A DNA stretch of 64,000 bases from Nostoc sp. GT001 (GCF_030382115.1 NZ_JAUDRJ010000003.1:3547726-3611725), one strand, 5' to 3'. Shown: positions 18,240 to 28,858, numbered from the stretch's first letter. Numbers and translations are program-made. The notes: generated by a model not told the origin, from the letters alone.

Positions 18240-18440
18240 ATTAATCTCGGTTCAATTCATTTGTCTGGGAGGATCTCACTTTTTAAGATGGTTCAAACAG
18301 ATAGTAATCTATTGAGGTAAGCAGAGGCATCTTGAAACTATACCGTTTAATTTGCTCCTGGTGATAGCCTCCTTTTTTTGTTAAAGCAGTTTTCAGGTAG
18401 ATGAGTTACAAAATGCAGGACTCAAAATCAGACACAAACC

Positions 18441-19832
18441 TTACAAAACTACCTCAAAACTAGCGGTAGTTAGAGCAGGAAAAGAGGTAGCATCCAATTG
18501 TGCAAATTTACCTCCAGAATTAATCTCAGCAAAACCATCCGCCGAACCATTAGGGTTATAAAAGAGACTACCATTTGCGCTATTATAAACAATAACCGCA
18601 CTACTACTTACAGCTAAGGTATTGTTCGTCACTGTGGCAAAGTCTGCGGAATTTAATTGAGTCGGGAAGACTGAGTTAGTTAGAGCAGTAAAGGTAGATT
18701 TAGATAGTTGGATCTTGTCTTCCTCAAGAGTGAAGTCACTAATAGTATCAACTCCGAGTTCTCTAATATTAAACTTTGATCCTGTTGCAAATGCGAACTT
18801 ATCTGAACCAGCGCCTCCTGTTAGTAAGTCGTCCCCACTATCTCCCTGTAGGTAATCGTTGCCTGTGTTGCCGATCAGAATATCTTTTCCACTACTGCCA
18901 AAAAGAATATCATCACCGTTGCCCCCCAGAAGGTTGTCGTTATCACTACCCCCATCTATGATGTCTGCACCAGATCCACCAACAAGAGTGTCAATACCTG
19001 CCCCCCCATCAATGTAATGATTACCAACAACACCAGAAAGCGAAATACTGTCATAACCATCCCCAGCAAAAATAACCTTATTGCCAGCCGAAAAATTTGC
19101 CCCACTAAAGGTATCGTTTCCCTTGGTTGTAGCGACATCAGTACCGATGGCATTTCTGGATCGAGCAACAGCCTCTTTTATGAGATCAGCAAGATTCTCA
19201 CTTGTAGAACCAACAGTCAGTACACCACCCCGACTCAAGGGGGTAACTAGTGTCTCGTAATTGGCTGCAACATTACTCGTAGTTAGAAAAATTGGAATAA
19301 TGTTATTTGCCTCTAGCGCAGTTTTTACTTGTCCGACCAGTGGATAATCTTCAAAAGCATCAGCTATCGCATCTCCATTATTGCCAATACTATCTGACCT
19401 AACTGCTGCGCGATCGTCAACAACGTGATAAATACTATCGGTGGCTATGATCACAACACGAAATGAACCTACTCTGAAACCAAGACTGCCGTTATCTAAA
19501 GCTGCGAACAAGAGTGCAAATAATTGTGATTCTGGCCCATCATTGCCACCAAAAGCTTCAAAGCCAAAGATTTTGTCTTTAATTGTTGTGACATTATTTG
19601 TCAAAGCGACTTCTGGTTGATATACATAGTCAGCGTAACCCCCAAAAGGCACAAGTGGCTTATCTTTGAAAGAGGCAATACCAAATTTCAGGTCATTACC
19701 AAATATCTTTGCTAACTTCGGGTTGGTTAAGCGATTTACCGTCGCAGGAAGTACGGCTTTAAGCTGGACTACACCCTCATTAGATGACGATGTTAAGTCT
19801 TGCAGCAGAACAATATCAGATACTAAATTCAT
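18441..19832 (-). CDS. Secreted calcium-binding RTX protein with integrin-beta-like vWA domain
   Basis: 463 residues without a Sec signal. Residues 1-235 form a vWA/integrin-beta-like domain: the metal-site motif is D12-x-T14-x-S16 (LLQDLTSSS), followed by a segment ending KFGIASFKDKP and RVVIIATDS. From about 275 to 345 there are RTX nonapeptides (GGSGADIID, GGNGDDILF, GNTGNDYLQ, GGAGSDKFA), which bind Ca2+ and mark type I secretion; the end (VDTISDFTLEEDKIQLSKST and onward) is the usual RTX C-terminal module. It probably acts outside the cell in adhesion; that role is inference. No secretion genes are beside it. Confidence 0.88.
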   Translation of the reverse strand: MNLVSDIVLLQDLTSSSNEGVVQLKAVLPATVNRLTNPKLAKIFGNDLKFGIASFKDKPLVPFGGYADYVYQPEVALTNNVTTIKDKIFGFEAFGGNDGPESQLFALLFAALDNGSLGFRVGSFRVVIIATDSIYHVVDDRAAVRSDSIGNNGDAIADAFEDYPLVGQVKTALEANNIIPIFLTTSNVAANYETLVTPLSRGGVLTVGSTSENLADLIKEAVARSRNAIGTDVATTKGNDTFSGANFSAGNKVIFAGDGYDSISLSGVVGNHYIDGGAGIDTLVGGSGADIIDGGSDNDNLLGGNGDDILFGSSGKDILIGNTGNDYLQGDSGDDLLTGGAGSDKFAFATGSKFNIRELGVDTISDFTLEEDKIQLSKSTFTALTNSVFPTQLNSADFATVTNNTLAVSSSAVIVYNSANGSLFYNPNGSADGFAEINSGGKFAQLDATSFPALTTASFEVVL

Positions 19833-20107
19833 AGTTTTTCCCTCTGATTATTTTTATTGATGGGTTGTATTGGAAAGTGGCTAAATACTATTTCAGCTTG
19901 ATATTAGCAAGGTTAATTGATTTAAGATAGTACTTAAACTGAAGAAAATATAATCTCTTTCAAAAAATATTTACCGTGTCCTAACTCCTGCCTCTACCCT
20001 ACTTAAGGTTATAGTTGCAGACTTCACGAGAGAGAATGTCACCAGATATAAGTTAAGCTAAAGTGCGTCAATGGGTGAGCAGTGAAGATAATGCTTTGGA
20101 TTAGAGG

Positions 20108-21232
20108 ATGAATCAGTATTTTGCAACAGTTGCTCGCGGATTAGAAACCCTCGCGGCTCAGGAGTTAGAGCAACTAGGTGCCCATTCCGTAGAGCCGGGC
20201 TTTTGCGGTGTAGCCTTTGAGGGCGATCGCACTTTACTTTATCGCGTCAATCTTTGGGCTAGGCTACCATTCCGAATCTTGGTGAATATTGATGAGTTTC
20301 CATGCCTTGATGCCAAGGATCTCTATCGCGGTATCCAGACTATCGATTGGCAAAACTATCTGACGCCAGATATGACCCTGGCGGTGAATGTCACGGGCAA
20401 AAACCAGCACCTCAACCATAGCCACTTCACATCTCTCCAGGTGAAAAATGCGATCGTTGATCAACAACAAGAAAATCTAGGCGAGCGTTCAAATGTAGAG
20501 CTTCATGAACCAGATGTGCGGGTTAATGTTCATATTGAACGCGACTTTTGTACCGTCAAACTCGACAGTTCTGGAAATAGTCTGCATCGCCGAGGCTACC
20601 GCCCTGCGGTGGGAGCAGCCCCTCTCAAGGAATCTCTGGCTGCTGCCCTGATTCAACTTTCGGGTTGGCAACCAAACCAGATGTTCTACGATCCTCTCTG
20701 TGGATCTGGCACTTTACCTTTGGAAGCTAGCTTAAAGGCACTGAATATCGCACCAGGACTGTTTCGTGAGTCCTTTGGATTTGAAACTTGGCTCGATTTT
20801 GATTTGTCCCTTTTAGAAAAGCTGCTCCAAGAAGCTAAGGACAGCCAACTAGATACCCTTCCCGCACCTATTTGGGGAAGCGATCGCGATGAAAATATAA
20901 TTGAGCAAGCGATTAATAATGCTCAAAACTGCGGTGTTGATAACCATGTATGGTTTTCTCAAATGGAGCTTGCTGATGTTGTCGCCCCCGCAGACAGTGG
21001 CATTTTATTTTGCAATCCACCTTATGGCGAACGGCTGGGACGAGATAGCGATTTAGGGGCATTTTACAAACTTTTGGGCGATGTATTGAAACAACGCTTC
21101 AAAGGCTGGACTGCATTTGTACTCAGTGGCAACAAGGAACTGTCTCAATCGATTGGACTAAAATCATCGCGGCGGATTGCGGTGTATAACGGAGCGCTGC
21201 CTTGTCAGTTAATGAAATATGAGTTGTATTAA
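20108..21232 (+). CDS. THUMP-domain class I SAM-dependent RNA methyltransferase (RlmL/YpsC-like)
   Basis: 374 residues. The THUMP RNA-binding region spans about 40-155; the Rossmann methyltransferase follows, with SAM loop FYDPLCGSGTLPLEA (193-207) and the catalytic N303-P-P-Y306 (LFCNPPYGERLG) of N6-adenine or N2-guanine methylases acting on RNA. It corresponds to the N-terminal half of E. coli RlmL (23S rRNA m2G2445) or to Bacillus YpsC, so a large-subunit rRNA target is likely. It is a single gene with a hairpin repeat after its stop. Confidence 0.93.
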   Translation: MNQYFATVARGLETLAAQELEQLGAHSVEPGFCGVAFEGDRTLLYRVNLWARLPFRILVNIDEFPCLDAKDLYRGIQTIDWQNYLTPDMTLAVNVTGKNQHLNHSHFTSLQVKNAIVDQQQENLGERSNVELHEPDVRVNVHIERDFCTVKLDSSGNSLHRRGYRPAVGAAPLKESLAAALIQLSGWQPNQMFYDPLCGSGTLPLEASLKALNIAPGLFRESFGFETWLDFDLSLLEKLLQEAKDSQLDTLPAPIWGSDRDENIIEQAINNAQNCGVDNHVWFSQMELADVVAPADSGILFCNPPYGERLGRDSDLGAFYKLLGDVLKQRFKGWTAFVLSGNKELSQSIGLKSSRRIAVYNGALPCQLMKYELY

Positions 21233-21237
21233 GACAA

Positions 21238-21302
21238 AGACGCGATAAATCGCTGTCTCTACAAATAATCGGTCTTTTGTAGAGACGGCTATTCATCGCG
21301 TC
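21238..21302. repeat. Inverted-repeat element, possible terminator of the methyltransferase
   Basis: A long imperfect hairpin: agacgcgataaatcgctgtc and tctacaaa pair with ttttgtagaga and cgcgtct across a short loop. A shorter copy (aagacgcgataaatcgcgtc) occurs at 31600-31624, so it is a dispersed repeat that may serve as terminator here. Confidence 0.7.
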
Positions 21303-21471
21303 TTACCTGTGATATTTTTAATACTCTTTAACAAATTTAAATTTAGCCAAAAAAAGCTTGAAACTACTTATTAGTCTATATTCTGGCAGTTATGATGACA
21401 ACGGTTAAAAAAAGTGGCAGTATAATCGGTGACTGACAACCTGCAATTTATTTATAGCTAAGGGGCTATTT

Positions 21472-21738
21472 ATGTCAGATCAATTCACGTTTACTGTTAC
21501 CAATGACACCGAACAGGCAATTACAGAGTTGTGGGTATCTCTCGATGATGAAGATTGGGCTTCATTTACCTTGAGTGATTCAGGGATTCCATCGGGTGAA
21601 ACAGTAACAATTGCTTGGGCTGAATATACGAATGATTCGCCCTGTGAATGGTACATATCTGCTGTATTTGAAGATGAATCAGAAAGTGAGTCAGCCCTAT
21701 TTAACTTCTGTGAAGAACCAGCTTTAACGTTCGGCTAA
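21472..21738 (+). CDS. Small acidic protein of unknown function
   Basis: An 88-residue protein with a strong excess of Asp/Glu and alternating hydrophobic/polar beta-type segments (FTFTVTNDTEQAITELWVSL; EWYISAVFEDESESES), ending near LFNFCEEPALTFG. It contains two cysteines (CEW and FCEE). The pattern suggests a compact beta-sandwich. Its start codon follows a possible taagggg ribosome site. I do not recognise the family; a real gene is supported by composition and by spacing in an otherwise empty region. Confidence 0.65.
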   Translation: MSDQFTFTVTNDTEQAITELWVSLDDEDWASFTLSDSGIPSGETVTIAWAEYTNDSPCEWYISAVFEDESESESALFNFCEEPALTFG

Positions 21739-21809
21739 ATTTTCCATTGCGATCGTGTACGCCATCGCACTTGATTGCATGATTGCATCTCGACTCCAGC
21801 GATAAGCGA

Positions 21810-21928
21810 ACTCCAAGAAATAAATTATCCAATATTGTGGGGTGGGCATCTTGCCCGCCCTATGGACTGGGTTCTCGTGTCGCCCACCTCACAAGAGTTA
21901 ATTGAATATTTTTTTATTTGGAAGTCCC
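21810..21928. repeat. MITE-like element, family B, copy 1
   Basis: Ends are inverted repeats, actccaagaaataaa at the left and tttatttggaagtccc at the right, around a gtggggtgggc...cgcccacctcac hairpin. The same ends and core occur at 34395-34517. The left end has decayed relative to the other copy. Confidence 0.75.
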
Positions 21929-22078
21929 TAAAAGCAAAAGCCCTACCTCGAAAGCATCTAGGTGGGGCTTGATATTAGAATTGATATTGGCAACACCACA
22001 TAATGATTTTTGAATAAAATTCAGTACAGATAAAGCGCAGCCTCACATAGAATCGGTATGAGTCATCAGTACGTTTGC

Positions 22079-23422
22079 CTACAAAATTATCCCGTTATAT
22101 TGAAAGGCATTATCCCAAACATAATCAATCACTGCTTTAGCATCATCCAAGGGGAGAACTTGACACTCTCCCTGCTGATTATATGTTAGTAAAGCGATTT
22201 CTGATACATTGTCTGTTATTTCGCTATTTGGAATTATTTGGCCACGAATAGCTTCTAAATTGCTCAGAGGCCCTTGAATATCAAAATTAATCTTTGTGCT
22301 TAGTTTATTCTCCATCCAAGTTTCAATGCGAGAATCTAATTGTTCAGGGCTTAAGGGTGTAGGACTGGTAAGTAAGTGATAGTATGCCAGAATAATTTCC
22401 TTACATTCTTCTTCCTCTGCCAATTCAATAAACATTTGAAAGACACTGGTATTGTTAGCTAAATTCTGGAAAAATAATGTATCTGTAACTTTTTTTTGGA
22501 ATTTAATTTTTTTATTTTTATAATTAGTGTATTGCTTAAAAGCAAATCCACCCAAAGATATAGCTAATGATAAAGTTGCCACCAAAACTGGCATAAAATT
22601 TCTAACTTGATCCAACTCTACATTTAATAATTCAATTAGGAATGACACATTTAGTACTAGCAAAATTGCAGCAACCAGCAATAATAAATTCGGCAAAGTC
22701 CTTAATACCAAAGGAATGGCTGCCCCAATAGCAGGGATTCCAAATAGTAAGCGATCTTTCCAGGTCATACTCGTTTCTACATTGGGAAAGAGTAAGTCAA
22801 TATCTAGTTTGGGAATATTTTTGTAGCAGTAAACATACATTTTACCGGGAACGAATTTCAAATTTTGGATGTTGTCCTTCTTTGCACGAAAGTAAGCTGC
22901 TTCTTTGAATTTGACTAATAAAACAATTCGTTCCAAGATATCAATAGTCTTTTCTTTTTGCCAAAAGAAGAACTTTTTTACAAAGATTTTTTTGTAACTA
23001 TCACCCCGGTAGTAACAAATAAAGCGGTCAAAATCCTCAAAATCCACTTGAGTTTTCAAATCAATTAGAGATTTGGTTGTCACTGATCGTTTGACAATCG
23101 ATTCAGGCAAAGGAATATAATTTGCTCTTTCGACAATATGCTGAAAGGCATCAATTACCTGGCGCTCCATTTCATCATATTGCTCGAATGTTGGTGGAGT
23201 TATTGGTTGAACATCTTCATTAGGGTTAAAGGGTACATAGTTATCTTTGATAATTTCTAAGGTTTTGTGGAAGCGAAAGTGATAGTATGCAGTGAGTATT
23301 TGGCAGAAATCTTGAAATTTTTTGGCATCATCCCAATTTAGCTGACCGTCTTGCAGGCAAAGTTTGATAATATCGCTGCGAGTATAAGGAATAAACGCTT
23401 CTCGATTTTCGTCAACAATCAT
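22079..23422 (-). CDS. DUF3754 / TMEM143-like membrane protein
   Basis: A 447-residue protein. The N-terminal half is soluble and helical with a conserved-looking YYRGDSYKK segment; two hydrophobic hairpins lie in the middle (IPLVLRTLPNLLLLVAAILL and FMPVLVATLSLAISLGGFAF), and a soluble helical C-terminus ends with a winged-helix-like region (LDDAKAVIDYVWDNAFQYNG). This layout fits DUF3754, the family of the mitochondrial protein TMEM143; function is not established. Its start is the ATG at 23422. The gene stands alone between repeat-rich spacers. Confidence 0.75.
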   Translation of the reverse strand: MIVDENREAFIPYTRSDIIKLCLQDGQLNWDDAKKFQDFCQILTAYYHFRFHKTLEIIKDNYVPFNPNEDVQPITPPTFEQYDEMERQVIDAFQHIVERANYIPLPESIVKRSVTTKSLIDLKTQVDFEDFDRFICYYRGDSYKKIFVKKFFFWQKEKTIDILERIVLLVKFKEAAYFRAKKDNIQNLKFVPGKMYVYCYKNIPKLDIDLLFPNVETSMTWKDRLLFGIPAIGAAIPLVLRTLPNLLLLVAAILLVLNVSFLIELLNVELDQVRNFMPVLVATLSLAISLGGFAFKQYTNYKNKKIKFQKKVTDTLFFQNLANNTSVFQMFIELAEEEECKEIILAYYHLLTSPTPLSPEQLDSRIETWMENKLSTKINFDIQGPLSNLEAIRGQIIPNSEITDNVSEIALLTYNQQGECQVLPLDDAKAVIDYVWDNAFQYNGIIL

Positions 23423-23936
23423 GTTTAAAGATTAATCGGAATCTAACTAATGGGTTTGCCAAGCCCCACGAAAACGGCTAATATCAGACATTATGTTTTC
23501 ATTGATAATTAAATTTTAGTATCTTGCGTGGTAAGTCTGAAAAGTTTTCTTGAACAGAGAGGTTTTATTTGGTATACCAGGAGGCAGAAGGCAGAAGGCA
23601 GGAGGCAGGAGGCAGAAGGTAAAACTATTACTATTCCTAGTATTCACGTTTTCAAAATGTCCTAACCTATGTGACTACGGCTATATCAATGTAGTTCAGG
23701 ATAAATAGGTAAATAATAAGTCCGTAGTAAGGACTTTAGTCCTGGATTTTGAAGCACTAAAGTGCTTACTACAAACTCACCACATATTTGGGTCTGTTCG
23801 CGAAGCGTCTCGTAGAGAAGCCCCGTGCTTCACGCAATGCTTTAAAGTAATGAGTAAGGAGTAATGAGTAGATGAAAAATGGGTATTTACTCATTACTTA
23901 TTACTTATTACTCATTACTCCTTCTTAAGAGCGCCT
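23423..23936. repeat. Repeat-rich spacer with several short tandem and inverted repeats
   Basis: No gene is seen. At 23581-23620 there is a ggcagaa/ggcagga heptamer run; at 23719-23775 an inverted repeat (agtaaggactttagtcctgg ... actaaagtgcttactac); at 23798-23835 a palindromic gttcgcgaagcgtctcgtag element; at 23848-23922 inverted runs of gtaatgagta and tactcattact. All are common dispersed repeat types in Nostoc-like genomes. Confidence 0.65.
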
Positions 23937-25559
23937 TTAGGTCGGTAAGGATGTCAAATTTCTCAAAATACTTAAAGCCACCGCCTCCGCCACCTTAATC
24001 CCATCGATACCCGCCGAGAGAATTCCCCCTGCATATCCCGCACCTTCTCCAGCCGGGTAAAGACCGACTGTATTCAAACTCTGATAATCCTCTTTGCGTT
24101 TAATCCGAATGGGTGATGACGTGCGGGTTTCCACTCCAGTCAAAACGGCATCATCCATTGCAAATCCTTTAATTTGTTTGTCAAAAGCGGGAAGGGCTTC
24201 ACGAATGGCTGCGATCGCATAATCTGGTAAACTCTGACTCAAATCGCCCAAGTGTACCCCAGGTGTATAAGACGGTTTAACAGTGCCCAATGCTGTCGAG
24301 GGACGATGGTTGAGAAAGTCTCCCACTAACTGCCCTGGCGCTTCATAAGTCCCACCGCCTAATTCAAAAGCCCGTTCTTCTAAGCGCCGTTGAAAGTCGA
24401 TTCCCGCTAACGCATTGCCCGGATAATCTTCGGGTGTGATACCCACAACGATCGCACTGTTGGCATTGCGCTCATTGCGAGAGTATTGGCTCATTCCATT
24501 GGTGACAAGTCGCCCCGGTTCTGATGCAGCTGCAACTACCAAGCCCCCCGGACACATACAAAAACTATAGACGGAACGACCATTTTGGCAGTGGTGAACC
24601 AGTTTATAATCGGCAGCACCTAAAAGCTTATGACCAGCTTGAGCGCCAAAACGACATTGATCGATGAGAGTCTGGGGATGTTCGACCCGAAAGCCGATGG
24701 AAAAAGGTTTCGGCTCTATGTAAACTCCACGATCAAATAGCATTTGGAAAGTATCGCGGGCGCTGTGACCTACCGCCAGAACTACATAATCGCTGGCGAT
24801 ATATTCGCCACTGGCGAGGGTGACTCCCCGCACCTGTCCATTTTCGATGTTGATATCTTCAACGCGGCTTTGAAAGCGAATTTCGCCACCGAGGGATTCG
24901 ATTTTGGCACGCATACTTTGGACGATTCCCACCAGTTTAAAAGTGCCGATATGGGGTTTGTTGATATAGAGAATTTCTGGTGAGGCTCCCGCATTGACGA
25001 GTTCGGTTAGTACCTTGCGCCCATAATGCTGAGGATCTTTAACTTGACTGTAGAGTTTGCCATCAGAAAATGTACCCGCGCCACCTTCACCAAACTGGGC
25101 ATTGGATTCGGGGTTGAAGTCTGATTTTTTCTTCCAAAAGCCAAAAGTATCAGCAGTGCGATCGCGAACTTTTTTGCCACGTTCTAAAATGATGGGACGG
25201 AATCCCATTTGCGCCAGCATCAAACCCGCAAACAAGCCACAAGGCCCAGTACCAATCACGATGGGGCGAATCGTCAAATTGCTCGGTGCTTGTGCTACTG
25301 GGCGATAACTCATGTCTGGCGTGGACATGATATGGGGATCTTTTTTCAGGCGCTTGAGTAGATGAGTTTCCTGAGTCGTTTCTACATCCAGAATATAGAC
25401 AAGGGTGATATCTCCTTTCTTACGCGCATCGTAGCTACGCTTGAAGATGGAATAGCTGATCAAATCTTCGTCTGTGATTTGCAGCTTTTTGAGGATGGCA
25501 GACTTGATCTCATCTTCAGGATGATCAAGCGGGAGCTTTACTTCTGTTAGTCGTAACAT
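23937..25559 (-). CDS. FAD-dependent dehydrogenase (COG2509-type flavoprotein)
   Basis: 540 residues. A small N-terminal alpha/beta domain (1-90) precedes an FAD-binding Rossmann fold with G103-x-G105-x-x-G108 (VIGTGPCGLFAG), an acidic end of the second strand (IILERG) and the family signature NAQFGEGGAGTFSDGKLYS. Later, YVVLAVGHSARDTF and LYPAGEGAGYAGGILSAGIDG complete the dinucleotide fold. The family is widespread among bacteria and usually called an uncharacterised FAD-dependent dehydrogenase; the substrate is unknown. No operon partner is visible; the next gene upstream is 71 bp away on the same strand. Confidence 0.88.
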   Translation of the reverse strand: MLRLTEVKLPLDHPEDEIKSAILKKLQITDEDLISYSIFKRSYDARKKGDITLVYILDVETTQETHLLKRLKKDPHIMSTPDMSYRPVAQAPSNLTIRPIVIGTGPCGLFAGLMLAQMGFRPIILERGKKVRDRTADTFGFWKKKSDFNPESNAQFGEGGAGTFSDGKLYSQVKDPQHYGRKVLTELVNAGASPEILYINKPHIGTFKLVGIVQSMRAKIESLGGEIRFQSRVEDINIENGQVRGVTLASGEYIASDYVVLAVGHSARDTFQMLFDRGVYIEPKPFSIGFRVEHPQTLIDQCRFGAQAGHKLLGAADYKLVHHCQNGRSVYSFCMCPGGLVVAAASEPGRLVTNGMSQYSRNERNANSAIVVGITPEDYPGNALAGIDFQRRLEERAFELGGGTYEAPGQLVGDFLNHRPSTALGTVKPSYTPGVHLGDLSQSLPDYAIAAIREALPAFDKQIKGFAMDDAVLTGVETRTSSPIRIKRKEDYQSLNTVGLYPAGEGAGYAGGILSAGIDGIKVAEAVALSILRNLTSLPT

Positions 25560-25630
25560 GGCGAGGAGAAATGCATACTGTCTATCAAAATCTTAATCAA
25601 AATCATTGCGGGGCGGCTGATTTTCGTGGT

Positions 25631-26662
25631 TCAAACTAGATTGACAGCCGCCTCTAACATTCGTATTGTGCCAAGTTCAGCATCTATTTCCACTTCTACA
25701 CCAATTGGCAAGGTAAATTTATCTTTAATATGACCAATCATGGAACCATACCAAGCAGGAATCCCTAAAGGAAGTATGTGTTGTTGCAATACTTGCATTA
25801 ATGTAAATGATGGTTCATCCCCAAGACTACATTTAGTGCATTGCCCAAAGATAAAACCAGTAATTTGATTCAGTATCCCAGCAGTTTTTAACTGCGTCAG
25901 CATCCTATCTATACGATAAACATCCTCGCCAACTTCTTCCACAAACAGAATGCTTTTGTTCCAGGAAGGTAGGTAAGGTGAACCTACCATTGCTGATAGT
26001 ACTGATAAGTTTCCACCTACAAGTTTACCCCTCGCCTTTCCCGATGCTATTGTCTCCACCCGTACTTCGCTAGGATTGAGATTTTGCATAGTCACAGCTT
26101 CACCATTAAATAAGATGCGCTTGAAGTAATCCACTGTAAATTGATTCCAGGTAGATGTGGCAACTGGCCCATGAAAAGTAATCATTTGACTACGGGCATT
26201 AATTGCCAACAACAGGGTAGTAATATCGCTGTACCCGATGAGAATTTTCGGATGGGAACGGATCAGCGAATAGTTGAGTAAGGGTAAAATGCGATTGCAG
26301 CCCCAACCACCACGCATCGGAATAATTGCTTTTACGGTGCGATCGCTAAACATCAAGTTTACATCCTGGGCGCGATCGCTGTCTTTACCCGCTAAATAGC
26401 CGTAACGATCTAAAATATGCTTCCCTAGCTTGACTTTTAAGCCTAATTGTGATATTAATTTCTGCGCTGCTTCGATGTCTTTAGCGTCAACAATACCCGC
26501 AGGGGCTATCAATCCTACGGTATCGCCAGCTTGCAGGCGGGGCGGCTTGCGGATGGTGTTTAGAGATGGCTTAGCTTGGGCGGTAAGTGTTGGTATCTGG
26601 GTAGCTAAGGTGGCAAGTCCACAGGTTGTAAGAAATTCTCGACGTTTGATAGTCATAACCAT
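25631..26662 (-). CDS. LD-carboxypeptidase, peptidase family S66 (LdcA/MccF-like), Tat-exported
   Basis: About 343 residues. The N-terminus has a twin-arginine motif (KRREFLTT) and hydrophobic stretch ending TAQA, so it is exported by Tat. The S66 Ser-Glu-His triad is visible: the Ser in ILIGYSDITT (near 145), the Glu in FVEEVGEDVYRIDRML (near 242) and the His in GSMIGHIKDKF (near 311); PMRGGWGCNRIL and TFHGPVA are family blocks. It would trim the D-Ala from tetrapeptide L-Ala-D-Glu-Dap-D-Ala in murein recycling, or cleave related peptide conjugates. The first codon of the open frame is TTG, so the ATG at 26662 (or 26656) is preferred. Confidence 0.88.
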   Translation of the reverse strand: MVMTIKRREFLTTCGLATLATQIPTLTAQAKPSLNTIRKPPRLQAGDTVGLIAPAGIVDAKDIEAAQKLISQLGLKVKLGKHILDRYGYLAGKDSDRAQDVNLMFSDRTVKAIIPMRGGWGCNRILPLLNYSLIRSHPKILIGYSDITTLLLAINARSQMITFHGPVATSTWNQFTVDYFKRILFNGEAVTMQNLNPSEVRVETIASGKARGKLVGGNLSVLSAMVGSPYLPSWNKSILFVEEVGEDVYRIDRMLTQLKTAGILNQITGFIFGQCTKCSLGDEPSFTLMQVLQQHILPLGIPAWYGSMIGHIKDKFTLPIGVEVEIDAELGTIRMLEAAVNLV

Positions 26663-26859
26663 CAACTAACCACTCTAGACGCAAAGAAGACAGAGCGAGG
26701 AGAAATAGAGAAGATTTTTGCTTCAGTTTTCGGATATTTTTTTATTTGGAATTCCATAATACCCAGTATCTAGTTTTGTACAAAGTCGTTATGGCAAGTG
26801 TAAATCATTAGTCCTCTTGCATAAATCAAAAATCAGAACCCCAAAGAGCCAAAGCGATG

Positions 26860-28858
26860 TTATTGCTGACTACTTAAAATCTGAATAGGAATTTCAATTT
26901 GGAATTCCGTTCCCTGACCTAATGCAGAGATACAACTGAGCTTACCCTGGTGCTTTTCAACAACAATCTGATAACTGATTGATAAACCTAAACCAGTTCC
27001 TTGACCAACAGGTTTAGTAGTGAAGAAAGGATCGAAAATATGTTCCTGAATTTCTGAATTCATCCCACAACCATTATCTTTAATACTAATCAAAACGATC
27101 TCTTTATCTATGAGTGAAGTTTTAATTTTAATAGTTGGTGTCTGATTTTTAGACTGCCAATGTTTCAGATTATCCTTTAAGGCATAAATCGCGTTATTGA
27201 GAATATTCATAAAAACCTGATTTAGCTGGTTGGCATAACACTTAGCTTTCGGGATTTTACCATACTCTTTAACTATCTGGATATCAGGTAAATTATTAGG
27301 TAGTGTCAACTGATGATTCAGAATCATTAATGTATTATCTATACCTTCATGAATATCTACAGACTTCATTTTTGCTTCATCTAGTCGTGAGAAGTTTCGT
27401 AAGCCAAGAACAATTTCTGTAATTCGCTCACTACCTACTGTCATAGATGCCATTAACTTAGGTAGATCGTCACACAAGTACTCTAAATCAATAGTTTTTA
27501 TTTTGGCTGCAATAGTAGGATTTAACTGGGGATATTGCTCTTGATAAACTGCAATTAAATCTAGTAAATCATTGATATATCGATTTGCATATTCGATATT
27601 ACCAGCAATAAAACTAATGGGATTATTAATTTCATGGGCAACACCTGCTACCATTTGTCCTAAACTCGACATTTTTTCACTGTGAACTAGTTGAGCTTGT
27701 GTCTGTTGTAAGTCAAGTAAAGCTTTTCTTAATTCAGATGTTCGTTCTGCAACTTTTCGTTCTAACTCGTTGTTAGCCTTTTGTAAAGCTTCTGCGGCTC
27801 TGACGGTTTCTGTTGCAATACTGGCAATATGGGTGGCTGTTTTGAGAATTTCTAAATGATGCGGAGTAGGATGACAAGGAAATTTATGAGATATAGCAAA
27901 TGTTCCTAAAACTTCACCAGCTTGTGAAGTAAAAGGTGATGACCAACAAGCTCTAATATTGTAACTTAGAGCAAAATCTCGAAAATCAGCCCATAAAACA
28001 TCATTGGCAATATCAGTGGCAAATACTGAATCTCCTCTATAAGCAGCAGTACCACAAGAACCACAACACTCACCAATCATCAAACCATCAACCCCTTTAG
28101 CATATTCTTGGGGTAAAGTTGGTGCAAGCTCCTCCCCGCAGTCGGTGATTTTCTCGATCTACAACTAAAATTGAGCAATATGCCCCTGGTAATTCTTGCT
28201 CTAGCAAAATACAAAGGTTATTAAAAATTTCATATAGGTTAACCCCAAATGTCACTTGTTCTAAAATTTGGCTTTGGGTGTACATTAACGCTTCTGAACG
28301 CTTGCGTTCAATCGCTGTTGCTAAAATATGAGTTATGGATTGTAAAAAATGAATATCGTCTGGAGAAAAATTCCTCGCTTCGGTAGCATATACTTCTAGG
28401 AAACCTAAAGGTTTACCCGCACCAGGAATTAGCACACTCAATCCAGCAACACTATCTGAAGGAGAAGGAATAGTTAATTCATCTATCTGACAATAGGACG
28501 TGTTGATCTGAATAATTGGCTGAGTATTCTCCAATAACTTCTGTACTTGCTGATTAGTTATGATATTAATCTCAGAAGAGTCTGTTTGTAACGAGTTCTC
28601 TCCAATGCTAGCTACTTTACGTAAAGAATGACTATCTGAAAGTACTTGCCAAATTCGACTATATTTTATATCTAATATTTGAGCTACTAAAACAACTGTA
28701 TCTTGGAACAAATATGACAATTCAATCCCTGAGAGTGCTTTTTGTCCTAGTGCATTCACTGCGGATTGATAGCTGAAATTCATTGATAAATTATCGGCTT
28801 TATACCAGTTTGTGTTTGACTCAGTTGTTTTACTTGATGCCTTCAAATGTAAGTTCAT
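26860..28858 (-). pseudogene. GAF-domain sensor histidine kinase split by a one-base frameshift
   Basis: Two frames together make one kinase of about 665 residues. The first (28858-28097) has a GAF domain and the start of a second; it breaks off after RLRGGA with CTNFTPRIC-stop. The second frame resumes with MMIGECCGSCGTAAYRGDSV, the rest of GAF 2, a coiled coil, HisKA (GVAHEINNPISF) and an ATPase (DNGCGMN, GTGLGLSIS). Removing one A from the pair at 28126-28127 (a T on the coding strand) restores GGAAPTLPQEYAKGVDGLMI, the normal family sequence. So this is either a recent inactivation or a sequencing error. The ATG at 28858 is chosen over an upstream TTG. Confidence 0.88.
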
